Of a stretch of DNA of 64,000 bases, positions 8,797 to 17,144 are shown one piece after another (position 1 is the stretch's first letter; each line of letters begins with the position of its first letter). The position numbers were made by a program, and so were the translations under genes. Source of the stretch: Bhargavaea ginsengi (GTDB taxonomy: Bacteria > Bacillota > Bacilli > Bacillales_A > Planococcaceae); the NCBI RefSeq assembly GCF_900109165.1, contig NZ_FNZF01000001.1:1-64000 (forward strand), in the 5' to 3' direction. The notes beneath the pieces were generated by a model. That model saw nothing but the letters and a program-made list of their open reading frames with translations. It was not told the origin of the DNA and made no database searches.

Positions 8797-9687
8797 TCAG
8801 TAATGGACAAACTTCTTGTTGTATGCGAACTGGATCAGTGTAACGGCCAGGATAATGACGAACAGGACGACACCTGCCGCGGCTGCGATGCCGTACTGAT
8901 ACTCTGTGTAGAACTTCTCGTAAAGGTAATACACGATCGTCAGTGTCGACTTGGCCGGGCCGGGCTTTGCCTGGAACAGCGCATACACTTCATCAAACAC
9001 CTTGAAGCTGTTGATCACGCCGAGAACAGATACGAGAAAGAGTGTCGGACCGAGGAGCGGCAGCGTGATATTCCAGAATCGGTTAAAACCTGTTGCCCCG
9101 TCGACCTTTGCCGCCTTGTAGTACGTCTCGTCGATGTTGTTCAGCCCGACGAGAAACAGAATGATGTTGAAGCCGAGCCCTTTCCAGACTGCCATGATGA
9201 CCAGGGCCAGCATTGAATAGTCGGGATCGGTGATCCAGTGGATCGGTTCGATGCCGAACCAGCCGAGAAAATAGTTCATCAGCCCATAATTACGGTGGTA
9301 CAGCCAGTTCCAGACAAGCGAAATGGCGACTGTGCTCGTGACAAACGGCAGGAAATAGACAGTCCTGAAAAAGCCGGAAAGGAATTTGATCTGATTCAGC
9401 AGCAATGCGATTCCAAGCGACAGAGCGATCGAAATGGGAACGACACCAAGAACAAAGATGAATGTGTTTTTAATCGCCAGATAGAAATCAGAATCCTGCA
9501 GGATCGTCGTGAAGTTGCCGAGTCCATAGGCAAGGACAACGTCATCATAGAAGTTGTAATCCGTATAGAAGCTCATCGCAAACGACTTTACGATCGGGTA
9601 AAGGTTGAATGTGAAGATGATAAGCATCATCGGCAGGATGTAGAGCCATGCCTTCATGGTGCTTTTCAGGGTCGGATTTTGTATCAT
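8797..9687 (-). CDS. ABC transporter permease (UgpA-like)
   Basis: 296 residues with six predicted helices, the first at about residues 12-32. The EAA loop reads YYKAAKVDGATGFNRFW near residue 190. The start codon overlaps the stop codon of the ATPase gene as ATGA, so the two are translationally coupled. It pairs with the next permease to form a heterodimeric channel. Confidence 0.88.
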   Translation of the reverse strand: MIQNPTLKSTMKAWLYILPMMLIIFTFNLYPIVKSFAMSFYTDYNFYDDVVLAYGLGNFTTILQDSDFYLAIKNTFIFVLGVVPISIALSLGIALLLNQIKFLSGFFRTVYFLPFVTSTVAISLVWNWLYHRNYGLMNYFLGWFGIEPIHWITDPDYSMLALVIMAVWKGLGFNIILFLVGLNNIDETYYKAAKVDGATGFNRFWNITLPLLGPTLFLVSVLGVINSFKVFDEVYALFQAKPGPAKSTLTIVYYLYEKFYTEYQYGIAAAAGVVLFVIILAVTLIQFAYNKKFVHY

Positions 9688-10766
9688 GCTCCGGCACTTC
9701 CGCCGGAAACTTTACTTGCAGGCCAATACACGGCTCGGCCCGATTGGTCGAAGTACAGAAGGTCGCTTGTCTCAGTTGTAAGATTGACCGTCTGCCCCTC
9801 CTCCAGCACTGCCGGCAAGCCTGTTGCCACCAGTTCTGTTTCTCCGTGAAGGATTTTTGCGGTCACATCCCTTCCGACCCTTTCGAGATGTGTGATTTCC
9901 CCTTGGAACAGGGTCTCCTCCGTCCGATCGGTCACTGCAAGACTCTCTGGACGGATGCCGACCGATTGGATTTCTCCTGCATACGGCTGCGGAATGTTCA
10001 TCAGTCTTCTGATTCTCCCATTCGGGTCAAACGGCAACGTATTAATTGCCGGCTTGCCGAGAAATTCGGCCACGAACAGGTTTTCCGGGCGTTCATACAA
10101 AACTGTCGGTGTGCTCATCTGTTGGATTGCGCCTTTATCTAGTACCATCACATGATCCGAGAGACTGAGCGCTTCTTCCTGATCATGGGTGACAAACACC
10201 GTCGTGATGTTCGTCTTCTGCTGGATACGGCGGATTTCTTCCCGCATCTCCAGCCTGAGTCTGGCATCCAGATTTGAGAGCGGTTCGTCCATCAGCAGGA
10301 TGGATGGCTCTTTGGCAAGCGCCCGTGCAATCGCCACGCGCTGCTGCTGGCCGCCTGAAAGCTGTCTGGGCTTTTTGTCGATATGCTCTTCAATCCGGAC
10401 CAGCTTCACCAGTTCCATCGCCCGTTCCCTGCGTTCGTTCTTCGGCATTTTAGCCATTTTGAGCGGGAACATGATATTGTCCAGAACCGACAAATGCGGA
10501 TACAGCGCATAGTTCTGGAAAACCATACCGACCTTCCGCTTTACCGCATCCAGCTTGGTGACTTCACGTTCCCCGAAGAAGATCCTCCCTTCCGTCGGGA
10601 ACATCAATCCCGAAATCAACATGAGTGTCGTCGATTTACCGCATCCGCTCGGTCCCAGAATCGAGACCAGGGAATGCGCCGGAAATGTGAAATCAATGTG
10701 CTCGAGCACCTTTTTGTCTCCATACGACATGGTGACGTCTTCAAATCTGACCTGCAACGCGTTCAC
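9684..10766 (-). CDS. ABC transporter ATPase of the UgpC/MalK type
   Basis: 360 residues. The nucleotide-binding domain has Walker A GPSGCGKST, Q-loop FQNYALYP, signature LSGGQQQR, Walker B ILLMDEP and H-loop VTHDQ. A C-terminal OB-type (TOBE) regulatory domain begins near residue 235. It energises the two permeases downstream. The GTG at 10766 is used here. A TTG at 10757 has better spacing from AGAGGTG and is a real alternative. It is the first gene of the six-gene operon. Confidence 0.9.
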   Translation of the reverse strand: MNALQVRFEDVTMSYGDKKVLEHIDFTFPAHSLVSILGPSGCGKSTTLMLISGLMFPTEGRIFFGEREVTKLDAVKRKVGMVFQNYALYPHLSVLDNIMFPLKMAKMPKNERRERAMELVKLVRIEEHIDKKPRQLSGGQQQRVAIARALAKEPSILLMDEPLSNLDARLRLEMREEIRRIQQKTNITTVFVTHDQEEALSLSDHVMVLDKGAIQQMSTPTVLYERPENLFVAEFLGKPAINTLPFDPNGRIRRLMNIPQPYAGEIQSVGIRPESLAVTDRTEETLFQGEITHLERVGRDVTAKILHGETELVATGLPAVLEEGQTVNLTTETSDLLYFDQSGRAVYWPASKVSGGSAGA

Positions 10767-10825
10767 CTCTATGTATCTTCTGTCCGGGTGTCTGCCATAT
10801 CCGGCAATTCTTCTGGTGCCCGTCC

Positions 10826-10879
10826 ATTATAGGGTTCCGACTTTTGTTGCCGTATGAAGCAGTTGTTAAGAAATGCTAA
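10826..10879 (-). promoter_or_regulatory. Promoter with PhoP-box-like repeats for the ugp operon
   Basis: On the minus strand, TTAGCA (10874-10879), TTAACA (10864-10869) and TTCATA (10853-10858) are direct repeats with 4 and 5 bases between them. They precede a perfect TATAAT (10826-10831). The established PhoP box of Bacillus is TT(A/C/T)A(C/T)A repeated every 11 bp, and two of the three copies match it exactly. No good -35 is present, as expected for an activated promoter. Confidence 0.5.
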
Positions 10880-10927
10880 AGACGGCTTTTTAGCTTTACG
10901 AAATATTTACAAGCGACCAAAATAAAA

Positions 10928-10938
10928 GACCGCAGACA
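10928..10938 (-). terminator. Left half of a terminator stem split by an IS element
   Basis: GACCGCAGACA here pairs perfectly with TGTCTGCGGTC at 12299-12309, on the other side of the insertion sequence. Without the IS and one target copy, the two make an 11-bp stem with a TCGGT loop. On the minus strand the stem is followed by TTTTATT. It would have ended transcription of the hydrolase gene that stops at 12328. Confidence 0.75.
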
Positions 10939-11050
10939 TCGGTGAACTGACCCCCGAACTACGGACACTTTAAAAAAGTCCCGGTTCGGGGTTTTTGCAT
11001 GGTCAAAAACTCCGCTATACTGGACACAAAGTTGAACGGAGGAGATTTTG

Positions 11051-11470
11051 ATGAGCCGCCAACCGATTAATGAATCCATTCGCCGACTTCTCGAGGACAA
11101 TCCCAATGTCCTTCATGTGACGGGTAAGACCATACAATACGCTCCTGAATTCAAATTGAATGCCGTGAAGGCCTATCAGGAAGGTAAGACACCCTATGAG
11201 ATTTTCCTGGAGGCGGGGCTGGATCCCAAACAGATCGGAACAGATACACCGAAACAATCGCTAAAGCGATGGAGGAAATCGTATGACGCCCTTGGCGAAG
11301 AAGGTCTGTTATCTGAGCGTCGGGGCCGCGGAAGCGTCGGTCGCCCTGTAACACGGGATCTGTCTGCGGAAGAACAACTGAAAAAGGCACAGGCTAAGAT
11401 CAAGTATCTAGAGGCCGAACTGGAATTGTTAAAAAAGTTAGAGGCAGCCGAGAGGAGGCTGAGGAAGTAA
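11051..11470 (+). CDS. IS3-family transposase OrfA (helix-turn-helix subunit)
   Basis: 139 residues. It is a DNA-binding subunit with a helix-turn-helix (PEFKLNAVKAYQEGKTPYE), a Trp-containing KQSLKRWRKSYD segment, and a C-terminal leucine-rich coiled coil (LKKAQAKIKYLEAELELL). The ATG lies eight bases after GGAGG. Its end runs past an A-rich GTTAAAAAAGTT tract near 11428, a likely programmed -1 frameshift site for making the OrfAB fusion in this family. Confidence 0.85.
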   Translation: MSRQPINESIRRLLEDNPNVLHVTGKTIQYAPEFKLNAVKAYQEGKTPYEIFLEAGLDPKQIGTDTPKQSLKRWRKSYDALGEEGLLSERRGRGSVGRPVTRDLSAEEQLKKAQAKIKYLEAELELLKKLEAAERRLRK

Positions 11471-12250
11471 GGCTCACACCGGGAGAAAAATATGCATTGA
11501 TTGAAGAAGTGATCCGAACGTATGGGCTCAAGAGAGCTGTCGCCTATCTATGCAGGGTCGCGGGAGTCCGCCGTCAGGGTTACTATGAATGGCTGATCCG
11601 CCATGAATTGCGCGACCTCCGTGCGGAAGTGGATTATGAAGATGCCCTTCTCCTTAAAGAGATCCAGAAACGGAAGAAAGGGAAAGGAAGATGGCGAAGG
11701 CGACACAGGAACACCGTACGGTGTCTAATCACCTGAATCGTGAGTTCCAGCAGGATGAGCCGGGTAAGGTCCTCCTGACTGATATTACCTATCTGTATCA
11801 CGTCCTTCACAACCTGCCTACCTATCGGTTGTGAAGGACGTGGCGACCAAGGAAATCCTCGCTTATGAACTGACGACCAGCCTTTCCATGCCAATCGTGT
11901 ACCGGACGCTGGACAAGCTTGAAGAAGCTCTTGGAGAGAATCTACACCCGGAAATCGTCCTTCATTCAGACCAAGGATTCCACTACACCCATCCCGAGTA
12001 CCAGAAATATCTCAAGGACATGAAAATCAGATAATCGATGTCCCGAAAGGGAAACTGTTTGGACAACGCGTCGATGGAATCCTTCTTCGGTCATATGAAA
12101 GATGAAATTGACTACAGGCAATGCCAAACCTTCGATGAGCTCAAGCAGCTGGTGGATGAGTACATTTATGAGTACAACTACCACCGATATCAATGGAATC
12201 TAAAAAAGATGACTCCGGCACAATACCGGAGTCATCTCATCGCCGCCTAG
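11471..12250 (+). pseudogene. IS3-family transposase OrfB, broken
   Basis: The open segments are 11497-11736, 11831-12034 and 12038-12250, together reading as an rve-type integrase. The residues around the three catalytic acids survive: LTDITYL near 11775, LHSDQGFHY near 11966, and NASMESFFGHMKDE near 12070. About 11690-11710 there is an internal deletion joining KGKGRW to an out-of-frame remainder. A frameshift lies near 11810. At 12032 a TAA replaces the Gln expected between KIR and SMSRKGNC. No continuous product can be made. Confidence 0.85.
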
Positions 12251-12298
12251 GCAGGGGTTTTAATTAAACTGTCCGCTTTATGGGGTTCGGTTCACGGT

Positions 12299-12309
12299 TG
12301 TCTGCGGTC
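12299..12309 (-). terminator. Right half of the split terminator stem
   Basis: TGTCTGCGGTC, the partner of 10928-10938. It lies 19 bases downstream (minus strand) of the hydrolase stop codon and is separated from its other arm by the whole IS. Confidence 0.75.
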
Positions 12310-12327
12310 GAAATTAAAATTAGTTAT

Positions 12328-13152
12328 TCAAGCCTGGGACGAGGGGTTTCCTGCCGCCTGCCGGATCACTTCCGCTATCCGGCCCGGGTTTTCGGCAGTC
12401 AGCATATGTGTGCAATTCTCAAACGGGATCACCGTGGAATGCGGAATCTGTTCGTTGAGGAATTCAGCGGTCTCTTTTGAATAGAGCGTGCTCTTGTCAC
12501 CATAGACAATCTGCGCCGGCACCTTAATGCCAGCAAGCATGTCCCGGTAGTCGGCCGTCACCATGGCATGCCACATGGCAGCCAGCACATGCGGCGAATT
12601 GCCGGCGGACAGCTTCAGCATTTCTTCAATCTCTTCTTCAGTCAGGTATGGGACAGTCTTCTTCATGAAGGGTCTTGAGAAACCTTCAAATTCTTCATAC
12701 ATCTGTGTCAGATCACGGTCAGCATCCGGACGGGTATATTCCCCGTGCCACAGGCCGAGGTTCCAGCCATCTTCATTGACAAGTTTCGGTGTCATATCGA
12801 AGATCGTAAAAGAGCTGAGCCTGTCCGTGCTGTAGTTCCGGATATATTCAAAACCAGTTGACGCGCCCATCGAGTGGCCCGCAAGCGTCACTTCATCAAG
12901 GCCCAGGTGTTCCATGAGTTCATCCAGATCCTGCGCGAAGCGTCGGAGCGTCAGCCCTTGGCCGGTCCTGTCCGATTGACCGTGGCCCCTCAGGTCATAG
13001 GCCACCACCCGGAATTCGTTGCTCAAGGATTCGATCGGTTCTGCGAAGGTTGTATGGTCACCCGACCACCCGTGGACGAGGACGATTGGGCGCCCCTCCC
13101 CCTTTTCCTCATAGAAAAGATTCACACCGTCACTTGTTTTGAAAAATGCCAT
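12328..13152 (-). CDS. Alpha/beta hydrolase
   Basis: About 274 residues. The oxyanion segment is VHGWSGDH near residue 28, the nucleophile elbow is GHSMGAS (Ser near residue 94), a late Asp lies in VYGDKST and the His in CTHML. It belongs to the large peroxidase/esterase branch of the fold, and substrate specificity cannot be told. The ATG of MAFFKT is chosen because AAGGGGG stands seven bases before it. The in-frame start at 13173 lacks such a site. Its natural terminator has been split by the IS element. Confidence 0.85.
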   Translation of the reverse strand: MAFFKTSDGVNLFYEEKGEGRPIVLVHGWSGDHTTFAEPIESLSNEFRVVAYDLRGHGQSDRTGQGLTLRRFAQDLDELMEHLGLDEVTLAGHSMGASTGFEYIRNYSTDRLSSFTIFDMTPKLVNEDGWNLGLWHGEYTRPDADRDLTQMYEEFEGFSRPFMKKTVPYLTEEEIEEMLKLSAGNSPHVLAAMWHAMVTADYRDMLAGIKVPAQIVYGDKSTLYSKETAEFLNEQIPHSTVIPFENCTHMLTAENPGRIAEVIRQAAGNPSSQA

Positions 13153-13232
13153 TTCATTTCCCCCTTTTATCACAAATCAGACTGACTGTTCTGAATCCAG
13201 TATATCAATAGAATCGTAAAACCATATAAAAA

Positions 13233-13249
13233 GACACCCCTCGGGTGCC
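13233..13249 (-). terminator. Terminator of the LXG operon
   Basis: GGCACCC-GAG-GGGTGTC stem followed by TTTTTATA on the minus strand, directly after the last gene of the operon. Confidence 0.7.
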
Positions 13250-13269
13250 TTTTGCCGTACAGATGCAGT

Positions 13270-13629
13270 TTAAAGGTTCATCTTATTAAAGAATTCCTTG
13301 CGGTACTCCGGATAAAACCGGGTCCAGTAGAGCTGTGTAAGCTTCAGTGTGATGATTCCGACCAGCGGAAGCAACAGCAACGCAAAAAATCCTGGGTGAT
13401 CCGTGATTCCGAGGTACAATCCCATCACAATCCCCAATATGACAAACAGGGCACTGACATACCAGCTTGCCAAGAACGCCATCAGAAAAACAGCGCTCAT
13501 ATAGAGGAATGTAAACATTTTGATTTTGTCACCACGGGTCGTCAAGCTCCGGAACTTGTTCCAATTCCGTTTAATCTCCGAGGCGATCTCTTTCGTGATG
13601 GCCCAGTTTCGTTTTATGAAAAAATCCAA
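13270..13629 (-). CDS. Small membrane protein, last gene of the LXG operon
   Basis: 119 residues. A charged N-terminal 35 residues is followed by three hydrophobic helices (about 38-60, 62-80 and 83-103) and a basic tail. No family is recognised. It follows the lipoprotein gene by 30 bases and precedes the operon terminator. Genes in this position after a polymorphic toxin are often immunity or accessory genes, so a membrane-located immunity function is possible but unproven. Confidence 0.6.
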   Translation of the reverse strand: MDFFIKRNWAITKEIASEIKRNWNKFRSLTTRGDKIKMFTFLYMSAVFLMAFLASWYVSALFVILGIVMGLYLGITDHPGFFALLLLPLVGIITLKLTQLYWTRFYPEYRKEFFNKMNL

Positions 13630-13659
13630 TTCTCTTCCTCCGTCGCCTTGCCTGGTCCG

Positions 13660-14229
13660 TCAGTTTTCCAGTTCGAAGTCCGCATTTTCCAGCTTGACGA
13701 CTTTATTTTCTTCCGTAATCGACTGGAGAATCTCTGCGCCCTCAGGCGTGACCGGTACAGTGAACGGGATGGCATGGCCCGGCTGGATGGTGCCGGCAAA
13801 TGGCTCGAGAAGCTCAACCCGTTCCTTTTCCAAAACGTATTCGACTCCGTCACCCGTATCGACACCGAGTGTATAGTCGAGTGCGATGTTCTTTATCGGC
13901 TGCTCAAGACGATTGACACCCAGGAAGAACATCGCCTGGCCGCCTTCCGTCTGATTGGCCAAAGTCAGCGGGTGGACACCAAAGTCACCCGGAACCCCGA
14001 CTTCAGGGTTGCTTTCGAGGAAGGCCGATAACTGCTGATACATCTCATTTTCGAGTGTCACACCGTTTTCTTCATCCGCTTTAAGCACTTGGATTTCAAC
14101 GGGTTCCATCTCTTTTTCCTGTGTCACAGCTTCCTGTTCCTCCTTCACTTCCGGTTCGTTGCTGTCTGCCTGATCGCCGCATCCGGCCAGCAGGACGCCT
14201 AAAGTCAAAAACATCGCTGTTCGTTTCAT
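13660..14229 (-). CDS. Lipoprotein of unknown function
   Basis: 189 residues. A short signal peptide ends in the lipobox LLAGC, followed by an acidic Glu-rich linker (residues 22-45) and a compact domain of about 140 residues (MYQQLSAFLE to LENADFELEN). No family is recognised. It is tethered outside the membrane. It lies 40 bases after the DUF4176 gene and 30 bases before a membrane protein gene, all in one direction with the LXG toxin. It may bind an exported toxin or act at the envelope. That is inference. Confidence 0.65.
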   Translation of the reverse strand: MKRTAMFLTLGVLLAGCGDQADSNEPEVKEEQEAVTQEKEMEPVEIQVLKADEENGVTLENEMYQQLSAFLESNPEVGVPGDFGVHPLTLANQTEGGQAMFFLGVNRLEQPIKNIALDYTLGVDTGDGVEYVLEKERVELLEPFAGTIQPGHAIPFTVPVTPEGAEILQSITEENKVVKLENADFELEN

Positions 14230-14269
14230 GATGCATGCACTCCCGAAAAACCGGATGTTTAACCGGTCA

Positions 14270-14578
14270 TTAGTTTTTTTCTGCCGTCAGGCGCTGAAGC
14301 TCTTTTCTGAACTCGATTTCACCTGCGGTTTCAAGACCTTTAAAAATAAGCTCCCGGATGTGTTCGTGATCAAAGAACAGATTGGTATCCGGGGACAGAT
14401 GGCCTTGGGGATAAGGGCATCCGACATAATCCCAAACTCTGTCTCCTCCGCCGACCCCGCTTTGTTTTCTGCCATAAATCATAATGTTCGGTTCCACGCC
14501 TTCCATCCTGACGACCGATCCGATCGGAAGAAGGTTTTCCCCAATATGTAAAGCCGTTGCATTAAACCTGACTGTCAT
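14270..14578 (-). CDS. DUF4176 protein, partner of LXG toxin
   Basis: About 102 residues. The family pattern LPIGSVVRMEG...IMIYGRKQ...WDYVGCPYP is clear. DUF4176 genes are typically found beside LXG-domain toxins of type VIIb secretion systems, where they are thought to act as cytoplasmic targeting, chaperone or immunity partners. The chosen ATG has AAAGGAG ten bases upstream and lies 28 bases after the toxin stop. A longer in-frame start at 14638 would overlap the toxin gene. Confidence 0.8.
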   Translation of the reverse strand: MTVRFNATALHIGENLLPIGSVVRMEGVEPNIMIYGRKQSGVGGGDRVWDYVGCPYPQGHLSPDTNLFFDHEHIRELIFKGLETAGEIEFRKELQRLTAEKN

Positions 14579-14606
14579 TCCGGTGGCACTCCTTTCGTCC
14601 AAGAAA

Positions 14607-16163
14607 TTATTCGGTGCCTTTTTCGACGCCGACACCAAATCTGCCGCCCACGAGGAAACGGAGGTCGATCAGGAACTCTCTGCCCACTCTCGCTTCTCCT
14701 CCGACACTTCCCGCAGAAGCACCAAACGTTACCTTGACATTATAGTCGGTAAACGGAATCCCGATTGTCGGGTTCAGCTCACCTTCCCACAATGAAGCTT
14801 TTGCGGCAAGCCCGACGTAACCGTCGTCGTAGCCCGCGTAAGCTTTTGCATCCCCAACGGTATAGTTGGCTCCGATGCCCGTGCCGCCGACAACATCGCC
14901 AAGGTATGGCATGTTGCGGTCCAATTCCACTTTTGCATCATACTCCAGCCCTTTTGCTTCCGCATTGACGAGCGGAAGGGGAATGTCGACTCCAAGCACA
15001 GAAGCTTCTTCAATCTTGGCATCTGCGCCTGCCTGAAGCATGTTTAACGTGCCCCGTGCATCCACATAGTCCGTGTCCGCTTCCATCTCCCCGTGAATCA
15101 GCTTGAAGTCAGCGCTGCCGCCCAACAACGGATCATCATCATTGAGGCCGGACCACTCATTCTCCAACTTGCCGGAGCCTGCGGTTACTGTGCCGTATTT
15201 CCCGAGCGCAACGGAGTCCCCGCCGATAACAAAGTTCGGCTCTTCTTTCTTCGAGGTTCCCGATGTGGTGCCGGCAGCTGCATATGTAGGAAAAAGCAGT
15301 CCGTTCTGACGATTGGCGAGTGCGGTCATCAGAGTCGGTGAAGCGTATGGCGCGTAGCCTGCAAGCATTCCCGGACCTGCCGGGAAACCATTCGCAGTGG
15401 CCGGATTCATCCCCCCGCCTGGTGTCCATAGGAAGGAAGTAAGCGGTGCATTAAAACCGGATAATCCCGAAACGCCGCCAAGGGATGCATTACCCGCGGC
15501 CAGATCGGCCTTGAGCGGACTCATCCTTGTCATGAAGGACCATTGGTCAGCTTTATAACCGACATCGGTCAGCCCTTCATTAAACATGCTTTCCAGATCC
15601 GCGATCCACATTTCCATCTTCCTGATGCCATCATCGACTGATGTAAGGGCTCCGGTCTGAGAAGCATCGAATTGATGAAGATCCGTCACTGTCTGATCCC
15701 GCTTTTTCTTGGCATCCTGTACGCCCTGCTGCACCTCGCTATCATCCAGGTGCGGGAGGCCGACGATATCGGACACACTGTCCATGATGGCATTGGCTTC
15801 ATCGGTCAAGCTTCCGGCAATAGTGGAGATTTCGGAAAGGCCGCTCTCGATCTCGCTCTCGAGGAAGCTTTCCCGGATATGCCCGTCGGTTGCCGGTTCC
15901 AGGGCATTCAGCGCAGAATCCATCTGCTGTAGAATGCCTTGGAACTGGGATTTGAACATTCCAAAGTACTGCAGGAGCGGCAGATGGCAATCCCGGTAAA
16001 AAGCCCGGATCGCATCGCCTCCCTCTCCTTTTAGTGATTCCTGAAGAGCGACGAGTTCTTCTGTCGCGGCCCTGATCATCTGCATTTCTTCTTCCAGGCG
16101 CATCAGCGTCTCTACATTCCGCTGCATACCTTCGCGAAATAAGGTTACGTCCAATACTTTTAT
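14607..16163 (-). CDS. LXG-domain polymorphic toxin, type VIIb secretion substrate
   Basis: About 518 residues. The N-terminal 200 or so residues are an alpha-helical LXG domain: KVLDVTLFREGMQ, then GEGGDAIRAFYRD, then LESEIESGLSEI. The middle is Gly/Pro/Ala-rich. The C-terminal 200 residues are rich in Gly, Ala and beta-strand patterns (AYAGYDDGYVGLAAKAS, FGASAGSVGGEA) with no recognised nuclease motif, so a membrane-directed action is possible. LXG proteins normally begin Met-Lys-Val. Here the Met position is ATA (16161-16163), seven bases after AAAGGTGG. The first legal start, TTG at 16154, is 16 bases from it. No secretion machinery is encoded in the window. Confidence 0.8.
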   Translation of the reverse strand: MKVLDVTLFREGMQRNVETLMRLEEEMQMIRAATEELVALQESLKGEGGDAIRAFYRDCHLPLLQYFGMFKSQFQGILQQMDSALNALEPATDGHIRESFLESEIESGLSEISTIAGSLTDEANAIMDSVSDIVGLPHLDDSEVQQGVQDAKKKRDQTVTDLHQFDASQTGALTSVDDGIRKMEMWIADLESMFNEGLTDVGYKADQWSFMTRMSPLKADLAAGNASLGGVSGLSGFNAPLTSFLWTPGGGMNPATANGFPAGPGMLAGYAPYASPTLMTALANRQNGLLFPTYAAAGTTSGTSKKEEPNFVIGGDSVALGKYGTVTAGSGKLENEWSGLNDDDPLLGGSADFKLIHGEMEADTDYVDARGTLNMLQAGADAKIEEASVLGVDIPLPLVNAEAKGLEYDAKVELDRNMPYLGDVVGGTGIGANYTVGDAKAYAGYDDGYVGLAAKASLWEGELNPTIGIPFTDYNVKVTFGASAGSVGGEARVGREFLIDLRFLVGGRFGVGVEKGTE

Positions 16164-16212
16164 GCCGTCGCCACCTTTTCAAAAATGGTTTCCGTAACCC
16201 GGCAGACATGCA

Positions 16213-16252
16213 AACAGCCCGCCGGAATTTCCGGTTCCGGGCGGGCTGTTTA
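16213..16252. terminator. Terminator between esterase and LXG genes
   Basis: AAACAGCCCGCC pairs with GGGCGGGCTGTTT around a GC-rich loop that itself contains GGAA/TTCC. It lies downstream of the esterase gene and upstream of the LXG operon, so it separates the two leftward units. T-runs are short on both sides. Confidence 0.6.
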
Positions 16253-16400
16253 GTATTTTAGGCGTGTCCCAGGCAGAACCTGCAGTGCCTGGTCCATTTC
16301 TAATTCTCGTAAGTATCGTAACATATCAAAAGAGGCTGTTTTTCGTACTTATGCACCGTTTTGTGTCTGGTACCAATATCCTATTGGTTTAATTTGATTC

Positions 16401-17144
16401 CTAAGCATGCTCCTTGAAGAAGCGAAGCACATTTTCGGTGATTTTCTCCTGGTCATTGTCCAGTGTGGCGACATGATAGCTTTCTTCGAGCCGGACTTTT
16501 TCGATCACTCCCGACGAGATCCCTTCAGCAATGATATCCGAGTTCCCCGGCGGAACGACATGATCCTCATCTGAGACAAGGATCAGGCCCGGACAGGTAA
16601 TATCGCCGAGATTCGCGCGAACTTCTTCCATTAGGGAAAGGATTTCTTTAACTGACTTGACCGGAGTCTTTTCATAAGCCAGTTCAGTAACGCCCGATTT
16701 TTTGATGTCCGATCCGATCGCATCGAGAAACCTGATCTCATCAGATTCTCCGACTTCCTTGAGTGCAGGCATGTCAATGGCTGCATTGATCAGCGCGATT
16801 GCCTTGATATCCGGGTGCTTCTGCGCCATGTGGAGTGTCAGCGTCCCGCCCATCGACAGACCGGCCATGTAGATCTTGTCACACCGATCCTTCAGCCAGT
16901 TGTATCCCTCTTCAACCGAGCCGGTCCAGTCTTGTCGGCTTGACCGTTCCATGTCTTCATAGTGGGTGCCATGTCCCTTCAGCCTCGGCAGGCATACTGT
17001 ATAGCCCGCTCCGGCAAGCGCTTCTGCAAGTGGGCGCATGCTTTGCGTGGAACCCGTGAAGCCATGCGAGATCAGAATCCCTTCTTTCCCGCCTTCCGCA
17101 TAGAATGGTTCGGCGCCTTTGAGTACCGGGTAATGCTCTTTCAT
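16401..17144 (-). CDS. Carboxylesterase / monoacylglycerol lipase-like hydrolase
   Basis: 247 residues, the usual length of Est30/YvaK-type carboxylesterases. SHGFTGSTQSM forms the oxyanion region, GLSMGG carries the nucleophile Ser (near residue 96), DEDHVVPP the Asp and SYHVATLD the His. It has no signal peptide and is probably a cytoplasmic esterase for short or medium acyl chains. The ATG at 17144 is preceded by GGAGGGG at seven bases, which is better than the in-frame codon at 17198. Confidence 0.88.
   Translation of the reverse strand: MKEHYPVLKGAEPFYAEGGKEGILISHGFTGSTQSMRPLAEALAGAGYTVCLPRLKGHGTHYEDMERSSRQDWTGSVEEGYNWLKDRCDKIYMAGLSMGGTLTLHMAQKHPDIKAIALINAAIDMPALKEVGESDEIRFLDAIGSDIKKSGVTELAYEKTPVKSVKEILSLMEEVRANLGDITCPGLILVSDEDHVVPPGNSDIIAEGISSGVIEKVRLEESYHVATLDNDQEKITENVLRFFKEHA

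Larger units (their letters stand above)
10943..12294 (+). mobile_element. IS3-family insertion sequence (decayed), about 1352 bp
   Basis: The terminal inverted repeats start TGAACTGACCCCC on the left and, read inward, TGAACCGAACCCC on the right, and share CGGACA and TTTAA further in. A 3-bp direct repeat CGG flanks the element (10940-10942 and 12295-12297), within the usual IS3 range. An intact-looking orfA is followed by a broken orfB that retains the DDE residues. The transposase is unlikely to be active. Confidence 0.88.
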
